A stretch of 64,000 bases of DNA from Cyanobacteriota bacterium. Its GTDB lineage: Bacteria; Acidobacteriota; Vicinamibacteria; Vicinamibacterales; UBA2999. The position numbers were made by a program, and so were the translations under genes. This document shows positions 41,116-50,737 of this stretch, piece by piece (the first letter of the stretch is position 1; each line of letters starts with the position of its first letter). The notes beneath the pieces were generated by a model. It ran no database searches. It was not told the DNA's origin and worked only from the letters and a program-made list of their open reading frames with translations. The stretch is taken from the NCBI GenBank assembly GCA_019752015.1, contig JAIEMQ010000013.1:62001-126000 (forward strand), written 5' to 3'.

Positions 41116-42711
41116 ATGACGGCGCGCCAGACTCCTGCGGATGCCTTCACGGCGGGCATGCTGCGGTGGTTCGAGAACCATGCCACGCACGGCCTGTTCA
41201 CCACCGATCGCGATCTCCGGATTAGGACCTGGAATCGATGGCTCGCGACCGCGACCGGATTGCAGCCCGAAGCCGTCATCGGCGAAGTGCTCACTGACAT
41301 CGTGCCGTCGCTCGCCGAGCGCGGTCTCGACGCGTGTTACCACAACGCGCTGAAGGGCCATGCGACGGTGCTGTCGCATACCCTGCATCGCCATCTGCTG
41401 CCGTGCCAGCAGGAAGACGGCTCGCTGATGCCGCAGACCGGCCGCATTGCGCCGCTCGTCGACGGCGACGAGATCGTCGGCACCATCACGCTGGTCGGCG
41501 ACGTCAGCGAGCGTGTCGTCGCGGAACGGCAGCTGCGGGCGCAGATCGCGGCGGCGGAGGATGCGCGGGCGATCGCGGAAGCGGCATCGCGCGCCAAGGA
41601 TGAATTCCTCGCCACGCTGTCTCACGAGATTCGCACGCCGCTCAGCGCCGTGCTCGGGTGGGTGCACCTCCTCAAGGTCCGCGAGCCGGATGCCGCGACC
41701 ATCAAGCGCGCCGTCGACGTGATCGAGCGCAACGCCAAGTCGCAGCTCGCGCTGATCAGCGACATGCTCGACATGGCGCGCATCTCCAGCGGCAAGGTCC
41801 GCCTCGAGCTGGCCGACGTCAACATGACGCAAGTCGTCGCGGGCGCCGTCGACGGCGTGCGGCCGGCGGCGGAGGCCAAGCACATTCGACTCGTGACTGA
41901 TTTGCCTCCGGGCGTCGCCTGGGTGAGCGGCGACGCCGATCGGCTGCTGCAGGTGACGTGGAACATCCTGTCGAACGCGGTCAAGTTCACCGGTGATGGT
42001 GGGATGGTGGTCGTATCATTGCGATCGGATCGCAGCGGCACGCACCTGACGGTCGCCGACACCGGGCAGGGCATCGACGCGAAGTTCCTGTCGCAGGTGT
42101 TCGAGCGCTTCAAGCAGGCCGACACCACCGCCGCGCGCAAGACCGGTGGACTCGGTCTCGGCCTCGCCCTCGTCAAGGATCTCGTCACGATGCACGGCGG
42201 CAGTGTCGAAGCCGCGAGTCCGGGTCCCGGGCTCGGCTCGACCTTCTCCGTCCATCTGCCGAATCGGATCGAGAGCACTGAGACCACGGCGGCACGGCAG
42301 CCGCTGCTTCCGGCGGAGACGACGCTCGAAGGCGTCCGCGTCTTGATCGTCGAGGACGATCCGGATGCGCGCGAGATCGCGATGCGGTCGATTAGTGACG
42401 CGGGCGGGATGGCCATTACCGCCGGCAACGCCACCGAAGCGCTCGCCGCGCTCGCCGACAGCACCTCGTTGCCGCATGTGCTGGTCAGCGACATCGGCCT
42501 GCCCGGCACCGACGGCTACGACCTGCTCGCCGCGATACGCCAGCTGCCCAACGAGCGCGGCGCAATCCCGGCAATCGCCGTCACCGCGTACGCCAGCGAC
42601 GCCGACGCGAAGATGGCGATGGATCGCGGCTTCCGCGCACACATCACCAAGCCGTACCTGCCGTCAGCGCTCGTCGCCGCCGTGCGCGACGCGATCTTTC
42701 ACCGCGCATAA
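41116..42711 (+). CDS. Hybrid sensor histidine kinase (PAS-HisKA-HATPase-REC)
   Basis: PAS-like TTDRDLRIRTWNRWLATATGLQPEAVIG; H-box FLATLSHEIRTPLSAVLGWVHLL; HATPase GLGLGLALVKDLVTMHGGSVEAASPGPGLGSTFSVHLP; REC VLIVEDDPDAREIAMRS...VSDIGLPGTDGYDLL. Confidence 0.95.
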   Translation: MTARQTPADAFTAGMLRWFENHATHGLFTTDRDLRIRTWNRWLATATGLQPEAVIGEVLTDIVPSLAERGLDACYHNALKGHATVLSHTLHRHLLPCQQEDGSLMPQTGRIAPLVDGDEIVGTITLVGDVSERVVAERQLRAQIAAAEDARAIAEAASRAKDEFLATLSHEIRTPLSAVLGWVHLLKVREPDAATIKRAVDVIERNAKSQLALISDMLDMARISSGKVRLELADVNMTQVVAGAVDGVRPAAEAKHIRLVTDLPPGVAWVSGDADRLLQVTWNILSNAVKFTGDGGMVVVSLRSDRSGTHLTVADTGQGIDAKFLSQVFERFKQADTTAARKTGGLGLGLALVKDLVTMHGGSVEAASPGPGLGSTFSVHLPNRIESTETTAARQPLLPAETTLEGVRVLIVEDDPDAREIAMRSISDAGGMAITAGNATEALAALADSTSLPHVLVSDIGLPGTDGYDLLAAIRQLPNERGAIPAIAVTAYASDADAKMAMDRGFRAHITKPYLPSALVAAVRDAIFHRA

Positions 42712-42716
42712 AACAA

Positions 42717-42743
42717 GGGCCTCGCCGTTTTCCGGCGAAGCCC
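42717..42743 (+). terminator. Intrinsic-terminator-like hairpin at the end of the chemosensory cluster
   Basis: gggcctcgccg-ttttc-cggcgaagccc-t, 5 nt after the hybrid kinase stop. Confidence 0.6.
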
Positions 42744-42747
42744 TCTT

Positions 42748-42767
42748 CCTGCCTGCCTGCCTGCCTG
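42748..42767. repeat. (CCTG)5 microsatellite
   Basis: cctgcctgcctgcctgcctg. Confidence 0.85.
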
Positions 42768-42781
42768 TCAGGCCTGTCTGC

Positions 42782-45700
42782 CTACCAGCGAAGCCGCCAC
42801 ACCAGCTGCACCAGGCGCGACGTGTTGTCGCCGAGCAGCGCCGTCAGGCGGTAGTTGTCGACGTTGGTCGCCGCCGTGGTGTTCGCGGTCGGCGTGCCGC
42901 CGCCGACACCGCTCGGCGAGGTGGTGGTGGTGGTGAAGCCGAGCGGCGTCCCGCCCGTCGACGCCGGGTTGAAGTACGGCGTGTTGAAGGCGTTCAGCAT
43001 CTCGCCGCGGAACTCGAACACGAAGCGGCCGCGGAGATCGAACTTCTTCGCGATGCCGATGTCGAAGCGCACCAGCTTCGGCCCGTTGACGATGATGCTG
43101 CGGGCGCCGCAGTCGCCGTAGCCAGGCGCCGTTTCGATGCAGTCCGGTCCGTTGGCCGGCGCGAAGTAGCGCCCGCTCGGCGCACCGAGCGCGCCATAAC
43201 CGCTCGCCGACGTGGGGCTCACCGAGAACGCCTTGACGGTGTTGTTGAGAATGTCCGCCGGCAGGATGAAGATCTGCCCGCCCGGACCCTGCTGCACCTT
43301 GATCTGCTTCTGCAGCTCGCTCTTCGTCATGCCGACGAGGCGAACGTTGCCGAAGTCGAGCACTTCACCGGTCTGGACGCGGCCGACGCCGTCGAACGAC
43401 CAGCCGCCGACGATCGCGTCGAGCACGCCGGGGAGGTTCGCGCCGAACTTGCGGTCCTTGCCGATCGGCACCTGCAGGCTCCAGTTGGCCTTCACGGCGT
43501 GCCTGACGTTGCCCACCTGGCCCGCCTGATCGATCCACTCGTTCGGTCTCGCGTACCCAAAACGCCGCTGCAGCTGTGCCACGCTGAAGGTGTAGCTGCT
43601 GTTGACGCTGAAGCTGTTCGAGAACCGCTTGCGGTATTCGAACTGCATCGAGTGCGCGCGGGTGCCGCCACTGTTGGTAATCAGCTGTGCCGCGCCGGCG
43701 GTGGTGCCGGCGCCCAGCAAATCCGGATTGGCGACGAAGAAGTTCGAGGGCAGCCCGGCGTTGATGGCGTTGGTGCGCAGTGTCGCATTGCCGATCAGAC
43801 CGTTGCCGCCCGCCGAGGCAAAGCCCCACGGATTCGGGTTGCGCGCGGCGAGGAAGCCGAGGAACGTGGCGCTGGTCCAGTTCGCGCCGGTATAGAGCGT
43901 CTGGTTGCCCGCATTCGCGGCCCCCTGCGCGTTGAAGTGGGCCAGCAGAATAGGCAGCGGCGCGGTGCCGGTGCCGGCGCCCATGTACGCGAACGTCGCG
44001 CCGCGGCCGGCCGCGATGTTGGCCTGCAGGTTCGCCTGCGCCTGCCGGAACTCGGTCAGGAAGCCGTTGCTGGTGATGTTCGGCTCATTCAGGTTGATCG
44101 AATCCCATGACCCCTTGAGGCGGCTGCCGACATACCGCACCTCGATTGCCGAATCGCGCGAGACCTTGCGTTGCCAGCCCGTGGACCACGACTGCACCTG
44201 CGGCAGCTGGATGCCCGGATCGTAGGCATTGCCGCGCGTCGTGATGGACGCCGGGGCCGCGGGCAGCGTGACCGCGGGCGCCCCCGGCAGTGTCGGCGTA
44301 TTGCGCAACACAATCGGCAGGGTCGCATTGTTCTGATCCCTGATCAGCGACACGGCGATGCCCTGGTTGTCGCCAAACACCCCGGTGAAGTCCGACAGGC
44401 CCGGACGCTGGTAGGCCATCGCCCAGCCACCACGCACCACGACGTCGCCGGCTTCGCTGCCGCGCAGCCACTTCATCAGCCCGGCCGTGGGCGGCACCTG
44501 CCACGCCGCGCCGAGGCTCGGCGCCAGGTTGTTGCGATCGGGGTTGTACGCGTACTGGCCGGCCGGGAAGCGGATGAATTGCGGCGGCGCGCCGGTGAGC
44601 GTCCCGGGCATGCCGATGTTGCCCTCGCCCGAGCGCCCATAGAGCGAGGCCACCGTCATCGTGGTGTAGCTGTCGTTGGTCGGATAGAACGGGTTCTGCA
44701 GCACGTAGCGCACGCCGGCGCTCACCGTGAGCGACGGTGTGGCGCGCCACGAGTCCGACACGAACACGTTGAATTCGCGCATGCGTCCCTCGGCGCGCGA
44801 CGCGCCGAGCAGGTTATACGCGTCGCCGCCGGCATTGATGCGGGCATCGCCAGTCAGCGAGAGGAGCCGGCCGGTCAGCATCGCGTAGAGGTTCTTGGCC
44901 TGCGTGATGTCGGCGGCCGACGCACCGGGCAGTGTCGTGGCGTTGAAGATCGCGTCCGCCGCTTCGCTCGTATTGACGCCGAAGTTCGCCGTCGGCACCA
45001 GGGTCTGGTTCGCCAGCCACACGTCCGCCTGCACCATCACCGCGCCGAACTGCATGTTGTGATTGCCCGTCAGCCACGTCGTGGTGTTTTCGACGACCTT
45101 GGTCGAGGCCTCGCGCGAGGACTGGCCGGCGCCGAGGCTCCAGTTGGTCAGCTGCGCGCCGGTGCCGCAGCAGGCGCCGTTGAAATTGAGGCGGTAGCCG
45201 CCGGTGTCCGAGAACATGTTGGTCGCGAACTCCGGCGAGAACAACGTCGCGCCGCCCGAGCCGCCGACGCGGAACTCGTTGAAGACGCTGTCGCCGAACG
45301 TCGACCGCAGCGACTCCGACGTCGTCCAGCGCGTCGACTGCTGGCTGCCGGTCTGCAATGAATTCGGGAACGGCAGCTGTGCGCCGTTGGTGGTGTCCGG
45401 CGTCGAATTGATGTGACGGTAGTTGAACGATCCGTTGAGACGATGCGCGCGCGTGATTTCGTAGTCGAGGCGCACTGTCGGCGCCGGGTTGAAGTTCCTC
45501 GTCGGCATCGACCACGTGTACTGCTGGACCAGCGGATTGTTGAGCGCCGTGACGCCGCCAGTCTGCGACGTTGCCGCCTGGATCTGGCCGAGGATCTTGC
45601 CGACCGTCGGATCGATCGTCGCGAGCTGACCGTTGGCCGCCGCGATCTGCAGCAGGTTCTGCTGCAGGCCGTTGCCGTAGGTGAAGATGCCCGATGCCGC

Positions 45701-46720
45701 CTGCGGCGTCAGGATGATGCGCTGCAGCGTGCTGGCCGCCGGTCTCCGCTCCTCCTCATAGTTGAAGAAGAAGAACGCCTTGTTCCGCTTGATCGGTCCG
45801 CCTTGCGCGATGCCGCTGGTGTAGCTGCGCAGCTGGTCCTTCGGCGCCTTGCCGGTCCGCGGATCCGGCGGCAGGTCGCGGTTGCGGAACCACGAATTCG
45901 CGTTCAACGCATCGTGCCGAAGGTATTCGTAGGCCGTGCCGATCCACCGGTTCGTGCCGGCCTTGGTGACGAAGCGAATCTGCACCGCGCCCTGTCCGGT
46001 CGCATCAGCCGTGTTGCCGGCGGTCGTGACGGTCACCTCTTCCACCGAATCGAGCAGCGGGCTCAAGCGCGCAAAAAAGCCGTCGGTGGTCTTCAGGTAG
46101 TTGTCCTGCACGCTCATGCCGTCGAGCGTGATGTTGATGGCGCTGCGCGGCAGGCCGCTCACGGTCGAATTGCGTGCCGTGCCCGACGTGTTGAAGCCGG
46201 CGAGCGACGTCAACGAATCGAGCGCGTTGCGGCTGGTCAGCGGCAGGCTCGTGATCTGCTGGCCGGTCAGGTTGGTCGAGATCGCCGGTGACTGCGATTG
46301 CACGACCGTCGCCGATTCGCCGACCACCATCACGTTTTCCGAGATGGTGCCGACCTGCATGGTGACCCTGACGGCGGTCGGGATGCCGGCAGCGACACTC
46401 ACCGAACTGAGCGTCGTGGTGCGGAAGCCCGCGAGCTCGACGGTCACCGAGTAGTTACCGCTGTTGATGTTGGGGGCGGTAAATCCGCCATCGCCACCGG
46501 AGACCAGGTCGATTTCCTGGCCGGTGCCGTTGTTCTTGATTTTCACGTTGGCGCCGGGAATCGGAAGATTCTCGGCATCGACGACGGTTCCTGACAGGGT
46601 GGAGAAAATACTGCCTTGCGCGTACGCCGGAGCACCGATTGTAAGGATCAGGGCTAACGCAAGGAACACGCTTCCTAAGCTTGTTCTAAAGCCGCTCATC
46701 ACCATCCTCCTGCAACTCAA
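42782..46720 (-). CDS. TonB-dependent receptor with carboxypeptidase-regulatory-like N-terminus (Oar-like)
   Basis: SGTVVDAENLPIPGANVKIKNNGTGQEIDLVSGGDGGFTAPNINSGNYSVTVELAGFRTTT then plug/barrel; 1312 aa. Confidence 0.92.
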   Translation of the reverse strand: MSCRRMVMSGFRTSLGSVFLALALILTIGAPAYAQGSIFSTLSGTVVDAENLPIPGANVKIKNNGTGQEIDLVSGGDGGFTAPNINSGNYSVTVELAGFRTTTLSSVSVAAGIPTAVRVTMQVGTISENVMVVGESATVVQSQSPAISTNLTGQQITSLPLTSRNALDSLTSLAGFNTSGTARNSTVSGLPRSAINITLDGMSVQDNYLKTTDGFFARLSPLLDSVEEVTVTTAGNTADATGQGAVQIRFVTKAGTNRWIGTAYEYLRHDALNANSWFRNRDLPPDPRTGKAPKDQLRSYTSGIAQGGPIKRNKAFFFFNYEEERRPAASTLQRIILTPQAASGIFTYGNGLQQNLLQIAAANGQLATIDPTVGKILGQIQAATSQTGGVTALNNPLVQQYTWSMPTRNFNPAPTVRLDYEITRAHRLNGSFNYRHINSTPDTTNGAQLPFPNSLQTGSQQSTRWTTSESLRSTFGDSVFNEFRVGGSGGATLFSPEFATNMFSDTGGYRLNFNGACCGTGAQLTNWSLGAGQSSREASTKVVENTTTWLTGNHNMQFGAVMVQADVWLANQTLVPTANFGVNTSEAADAIFNATTLPGASAADITQAKNLYAMLTGRLLSLTGDARINAGGDAYNLLGASRAEGRMREFNVFVSDSWRATPSLTVSAGVRYVLQNPFYPTNDSYTTMTVASLYGRSGEGNIGMPGTLTGAPPQFIRFPAGQYAYNPDRNNLAPSLGAAWQVPPTAGLMKWLRGSEAGDVVVRGGWAMAYQRPGLSDFTGVFGDNQGIAVSLIRDQNNATLPIVLRNTPTLPGAPAVTLPAAPASITTRGNAYDPGIQLPQVQSWSTGWQRKVSRDSAIEVRYVGSRLKGSWDSINLNEPNITSNGFLTEFRQAQANLQANIAAGRGATFAYMGAGTGTAPLPILLAHFNAQGAANAGNQTLYTGANWTSATFLGFLAARNPNPWGFASAGGNGLIGNATLRTNAINAGLPSNFFVANPDLLGAGTTAGAAQLITNSGGTRAHSMQFEYRKRFSNSFSVNSSYTFSVAQLQRRFGYARPNEWIDQAGQVGNVRHAVKANWSLQVPIGKDRKFGANLPGVLDAIVGGWSFDGVGRVQTGEVLDFGNVRLVGMTKSELQKQIKVQQGPGGQIFILPADILNNTVKAFSVSPTSASGYGALGAPSGRYFAPANGPDCIETAPGYGDCGARSIIVNGPKLVRFDIGIAKKFDLRGRFVFEFRGEMLNAFNTPYFNPASTGGTPLGFTTTTTSPSGVGGGTPTANTTAATNVDNYRLTALLGDNTSRLVQLVWRLRW

Positions 46721-46857
46721 AACACGGGCAAAACAACGTCTGGAATGTAATAGGGGGGACGCTTTCGGTCAATAGATATCGGCCGCCCTCCCGGAGTGGG
46801 CGCAATTGGTGTGGGACGAAATGCGGCGATTTTTGCAAGACCCGCTACGATCAAGCC

Positions 46858-47349
46858 ATGTCGCCTTTGCCGTCCGACGTCCAGATTCGCCGGGCCGACG
46901 CCCACGACGTGCCGCACCTCGGCGAGCTCGGTGCGGCGCTGATGCGCACGCACTACGCGTTCGACGCGCAGCGGTTCATCGAGCCCGACAGTGGTGACAA
47001 CGACGGGTATGGCCGCTTCCTGGGATCGCAGCTCGACGAACAGGGCGCGATCGTGCTGGTCGCCGAACGGCAGCGCAAGATCGCCGGCTATGTCTACGCG
47101 ACGATCGAGCCGATGTCCTGGAAGGATTTGCGCGGCGAGTGCGGGTTCATCCATGACCTGCTGGTGGCGGACGCCGCGCGCGGCAGCGGCATCGGCGAAG
47201 CGCTGCTCGAGGCGGGCATCGAGTGGCTTCGCGAACAGGGCATGCCGCGCGTGGTGCTCGGCACCGCCGCGCAAAACGGACGCGCGCGGCGCTTGTTCGA
47301 GCGCCACGGCTTCCGGCCGACCATGGTCGAGATGACGAGGGAGCTCTAA
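46858..47349 (+). CDS. GNAT family N-acetyltransferase
   Basis: VQIRRADAHDVPHLGELGAALMRTHYAF...GFIHDLLVADAARGSGIGEALLEAGIEWLREQGMPRVVLGTAAQNGRARRLFERHGF. Confidence 0.92.
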   Translation: MSPLPSDVQIRRADAHDVPHLGELGAALMRTHYAFDAQRFIEPDSGDNDGYGRFLGSQLDEQGAIVLVAERQRKIAGYVYATIEPMSWKDLRGECGFIHDLLVADAARGSGIGEALLEAGIEWLREQGMPRVVLGTAAQNGRARRLFERHGFRPTMVEMTREL

Positions 47350-48710
47350 CGCTCGCCGACCGCAACGAGGTGATTGCGCGTGCGGAAGAGCAGCGTGCCT
47401 TCCGAAATCGCCGGCGTCGCCATCGCCACTTCACCGAGCGGATTCGTCGCGAGCAGCTCGTACGTGGGCCCGGCTTTCACAACGTAGACATCGCCATCTT
47501 CGCTCGTGAAATACAGGCGTCCGCCTGATGCCACCGCCGACGCCGAGAATCCCGTCTTGCCGTCGCCCAGCCGCGCCTGGTAATGCTTGGCGCCCGTCTT
47601 CGCATCGAAGGCGCTCAACACGCCGTTGTCGCGGCACACGTACAGGATGCCGCCGTAGACGATCGGCGTCTGCATGTAGCCGCCGTCACGCATGTAGCTC
47701 CACGCAATGTGCGCGTTCGATGATTCGCCTTCTTTGAGCGTGATATCGCCGCTCGCCGTCGGCTTGATCGCATAGATCGGCGCCGCCTTGCCGTGCGCAT
47801 TGGTGATGAAGACCAGGCCGTGCGCGGTGATCGGCGTCGGCACCGGAATGTCGCCGCCGCCGCTCATGCGCCACACTTCCTTGCCGGTCTCGAGGTCGTA
47901 GCCGCCGATGTGTTTCCAGCCGTTGACGATCACCTGGTCGCGGCCGTTCATCGACACCACCGCCGGCGTGCTGAACGTCGGCACGTCGCCGCGCGGCGTG
48001 CGCCACAGCTCCTTGCCGGTGCGGACGTCGAACGCCGCCACGAACGATCCCTTCTGCACGTCGGCCTGCACGATCACGCGGCCGTTATGAATGATCGGCG
48101 AGCTGGCGAAACCCCATTGCGCATCCGGCACCATGTAGAAGCCGGAGTCGAGCGTGCCGAAGTCCTTTTTCCATAGCAGATCGCCCGACGGCGAATACGC
48201 GTAAAGCCCCTCCGATCCGAACATCGCGATGATGTGCCGCCCGTCGGTCGCGAGCGTGGAGGAGGCGTGCGTCGACTTGGGATGGCGCTTGACGATCGGC
48301 ACGCCGGTCTTCGCGATCCGCTCCCAGCGCGGCTTGCCGGTGCGCTTGTCGAAGCACGACACGATCCATTGGTGCGCGGTCTGATCGAGCACCGAGCCGA
48401 TGTCACCGTAGAGACCGACCTTCAGCTGCGGATCGGGCGTGCCGCTGATCGCGCTCGCGGTGCAGACCTGATCGCCCCACACGATCGGGCTCGAGTGGCC
48501 GAGGCCCGACACCGGCACCTTCCACTTCACCAGCCTCGAGTCGGGGACGCTCCACTGGGTCGGCAGCGTCTTCGCATCGTCCACGCCCGCGGCCGCGATG
48601 CCGCGGAAGCCAGGCCAGTCGACGCCGGCTTTCGGTCCGGACGGAGACTGCGCGCTCACCGTCCATGTGAGCATCAACAACAGCGCAGCGGCATTCAGCG
48701 ATTTCTTCAT
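47346..48710 (-). CDS. PQQ-binding-like beta-propeller repeat protein (secreted)
   Basis: Signal MKKSLNAAALLLMLTWTVSAQ; VDWPGFRGIAAAGVDDAKTLPTQWS...VSGLGHSSPIVWGDQVC; propeller repeats. Confidence 0.9.
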   Translation of the reverse strand: MKKSLNAAALLLMLTWTVSAQSPSGPKAGVDWPGFRGIAAAGVDDAKTLPTQWSVPDSRLVKWKVPVSGLGHSSPIVWGDQVCTASAISGTPDPQLKVGLYGDIGSVLDQTAHQWIVSCFDKRTGKPRWERIAKTGVPIVKRHPKSTHASSTLATDGRHIIAMFGSEGLYAYSPSGDLLWKKDFGTLDSGFYMVPDAQWGFASSPIIHNGRVIVQADVQKGSFVAAFDVRTGKELWRTPRGDVPTFSTPAVVSMNGRDQVIVNGWKHIGGYDLETGKEVWRMSGGGDIPVPTPITAHGLVFITNAHGKAAPIYAIKPTASGDITLKEGESSNAHIAWSYMRDGGYMQTPIVYGGILYVCRDNGVLSAFDAKTGAKHYQARLGDGKTGFSASAVASGGRLYFTSEDGDVYVVKAGPTYELLATNPLGEVAMATPAISEGTLLFRTRNHLVAVGER

Positions 48711-50737
48711 TGTGCGTACCATGGTGCGAGTCGAACCTCGATAGGCAGACGATAGGCGACGAGCTCGCCCGGCTTGATCGAGCTGCTCGATGCCACCACG
48801 ATGTATTGCTTGCCGTCGAGCATATAGGTCATCGGCGATCCGGTTTGCGCGCCGGGCATGGCGACCGCGCCAACATCGGCGCCGGTTTTCTTGTCGTAGG
48901 CGCGCAGCATGGCGCCTCTCGATCCGTCCGGCATCGCAACCGTGCCGCCTTCGCCGGCGATCACCAGCGTCTTCGTCACCAGCGTGCCGATGCCGCCGGA
49001 GCTGCCGCCCGCGCCGGCAGGCCGGCCGGTGCGCGGAATTTTCACGCCCTTCAACGCCGGGTTGTTCTTGATCGCGTCAGGCGTGTCGCCGTGGGCGACC
49101 TGCCACACCAGCTCGCCCTTGTTCAAATCGATCGCGCTGAGCCGGCCATAGGGTGGTTTGATGAGCGGCAGTCCCTGCACCGACACGCCGCCACCGCCGC
49201 CGTCTTCGAGCGTGGCACCGACGCTGATGTAGGCCATGTCGGATCGCTTCGGATCGTGCGCCATCGACAGCACGCGCAGCAGCGAATGCGAGTAGATGTA
49301 CATCATCCCGGTTTCGGGATCGAACGCGCCGCCGGGCCAGTTGGCGCCGTTCGGGATGTACATCGTCCCGATCTTTCCGCCTTCACCCTTGGCGATCGGC
49401 GGCGTGTAGATCGGCCCGTACTTGTAGTCCTTGAGAATCTTCAGGCCCTCGGCCTTCAGCTCAGGCGTGAAGTCGATCACCATGTCCTCGCTGAAGCCGT
49501 TGCGCTCGAACGCCGGCGGCCTGGTCGGGAAGGGCTGCGTCGGCGAGTACCACTCGCGCGGCAGCGTGCCCTGTTCGACGGGCCGCTCCTCGATCGGCCA
49601 CACCGGCTGGCCGGTCTTGCGATCGAACACGAACGTGTAGCCCTGCTTGGTCGGCTGCGCGATCGCGGCGATCGTCCGGCCGTCGACCGTGATGTCGACC
49701 AGCATCGGCGCGCACGGAATGTCGTAATCCCAGATCGGATGGTGATTGAGCTGGAAGTGCCAGATGCGCTTGCCGGTCTGGAGATCGACGGCCACGAGGC
49801 TGCTGCCGAACAGGTTGTTCCCCGGGCGATGTCCGCCGAAGTAATCGCCGGTCGGATCCTCGACCGGCAGGTAGGCGATGCCGAGATTTTCGTCGACGGT
49901 GATCTGCGTCCACACGCCGGTGTTGCCGGTGTACTCCCACGACTTCTCGAGCCACGTGTCGTTGCCGAACTCGCCGGGTTGCGGAATGGTGTGGAAGATC
50001 CAGAGGCGCTTGCCGGTCCGCGCGTCGAAGCCGCGAATGTAGCCTTTGGTGTTCCTCATCGTGCGCGGGGCGGTGCCGCCGCGGTGCGACGCGCCGACGA
50101 TCACGACGTTCTTGGCGACCACGGGCGCGCCGTTCCACGCCACTTCGCCTTCGATCGGATCGATCTCCTGGTCGTTGTCCTTCTTCAGATCGATGACGCC
50201 GTTGACGCCGAAATCCTTGAGCGGGACGCCGTCCTTCGCATTGAGGCCGACGAGCTGATAGCCGATCGTGACGTAGAAGATCCGCTCGTCGCCCTTGCCG
50301 TCGGTCCAGTAGCCGACGCCGCGGCCCGACAACCGCCGCGCCGATCGCAAGGCGCGCTGGCCTTCCTCGAGCCGGTGCATCCACAGCAGCTCGCCGGTGT
50401 TCGCATCGAGCGCCACGGCATTGCGATGTTCGCCGGCGGTGGCGTACAGCACGCCGTTGACCATCAACGGCGTCGTCTGCATGTTGAAGTCGGGGCGCGC
50501 GCCGAGGCTGTCGCTCTTGAAGCGCCACGCCACCTGCAGCGTGTTGAAGTTCGCCGCGGTGATCTGATCGAGCGGCGCGTAGCGGGTGACGCCGAGATCG
50601 CCGCCCCACGTGCGCCACTCACCATTGGTCGTACCCTGCTGCGCATGCGCGATCACGCCCAGCGCGAGGGCGAAGCAGGCGAGCGCTGGTCTCGCCGTAG
50701 CGCGAAGCGCGAAGGCGGACGCACCAACGAACTTCAT
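48707..50737 (-). CDS. Pyrroloquinoline-quinone-dependent dehydrogenase
   Basis: GEWRTWGGDLGVTRYAPLDQITAANFNTLQVAWRF; ANTGELLWMHRLEEGQR; GRLSAIDLNKGELVWQVAHGDTPD. Confidence 0.92.
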   Translation of the reverse strand: MKFVGASAFALRATARPALACFALALGVIAHAQQGTTNGEWRTWGGDLGVTRYAPLDQITAANFNTLQVAWRFKSDSLGARPDFNMQTTPLMVNGVLYATAGEHRNAVALDANTGELLWMHRLEEGQRALRSARRLSGRGVGYWTDGKGDERIFYVTIGYQLVGLNAKDGVPLKDFGVNGVIDLKKDNDQEIDPIEGEVAWNGAPVVAKNVVIVGASHRGGTAPRTMRNTKGYIRGFDARTGKRLWIFHTIPQPGEFGNDTWLEKSWEYTGNTGVWTQITVDENLGIAYLPVEDPTGDYFGGHRPGNNLFGSSLVAVDLQTGKRIWHFQLNHHPIWDYDIPCAPMLVDITVDGRTIAAIAQPTKQGYTFVFDRKTGQPVWPIEERPVEQGTLPREWYSPTQPFPTRPPAFERNGFSEDMVIDFTPELKAEGLKILKDYKYGPIYTPPIAKGEGGKIGTMYIPNGANWPGGAFDPETGMMYIYSHSLLRVLSMAHDPKRSDMAYISVGATLEDGGGGGVSVQGLPLIKPPYGRLSAIDLNKGELVWQVAHGDTPDAIKNNPALKGVKIPRTGRPAGAGGSSGGIGTLVTKTLVIAGEGGTVAMPDGSRGAMLRAYDKKTGADVGAVAMPGAQTGSPMTYMLDGKQYIVVASSSSIKPGELVAYRLPIEVRLAPWYAQ

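Noticed and set aside
42748-42767. (CCTG)5 tract as a possible phase-variation switch
   Set aside because: Lies in an intergenic region between convergent stops, after a terminator; cannot shift a reading frame here.
43365-46291. Several long ORFs on both strands overlapping the TonB receptor gene
   Set aside because: All overlap a single intact 1312-aa TonB-dependent receptor frame; treated as shadow ORFs.
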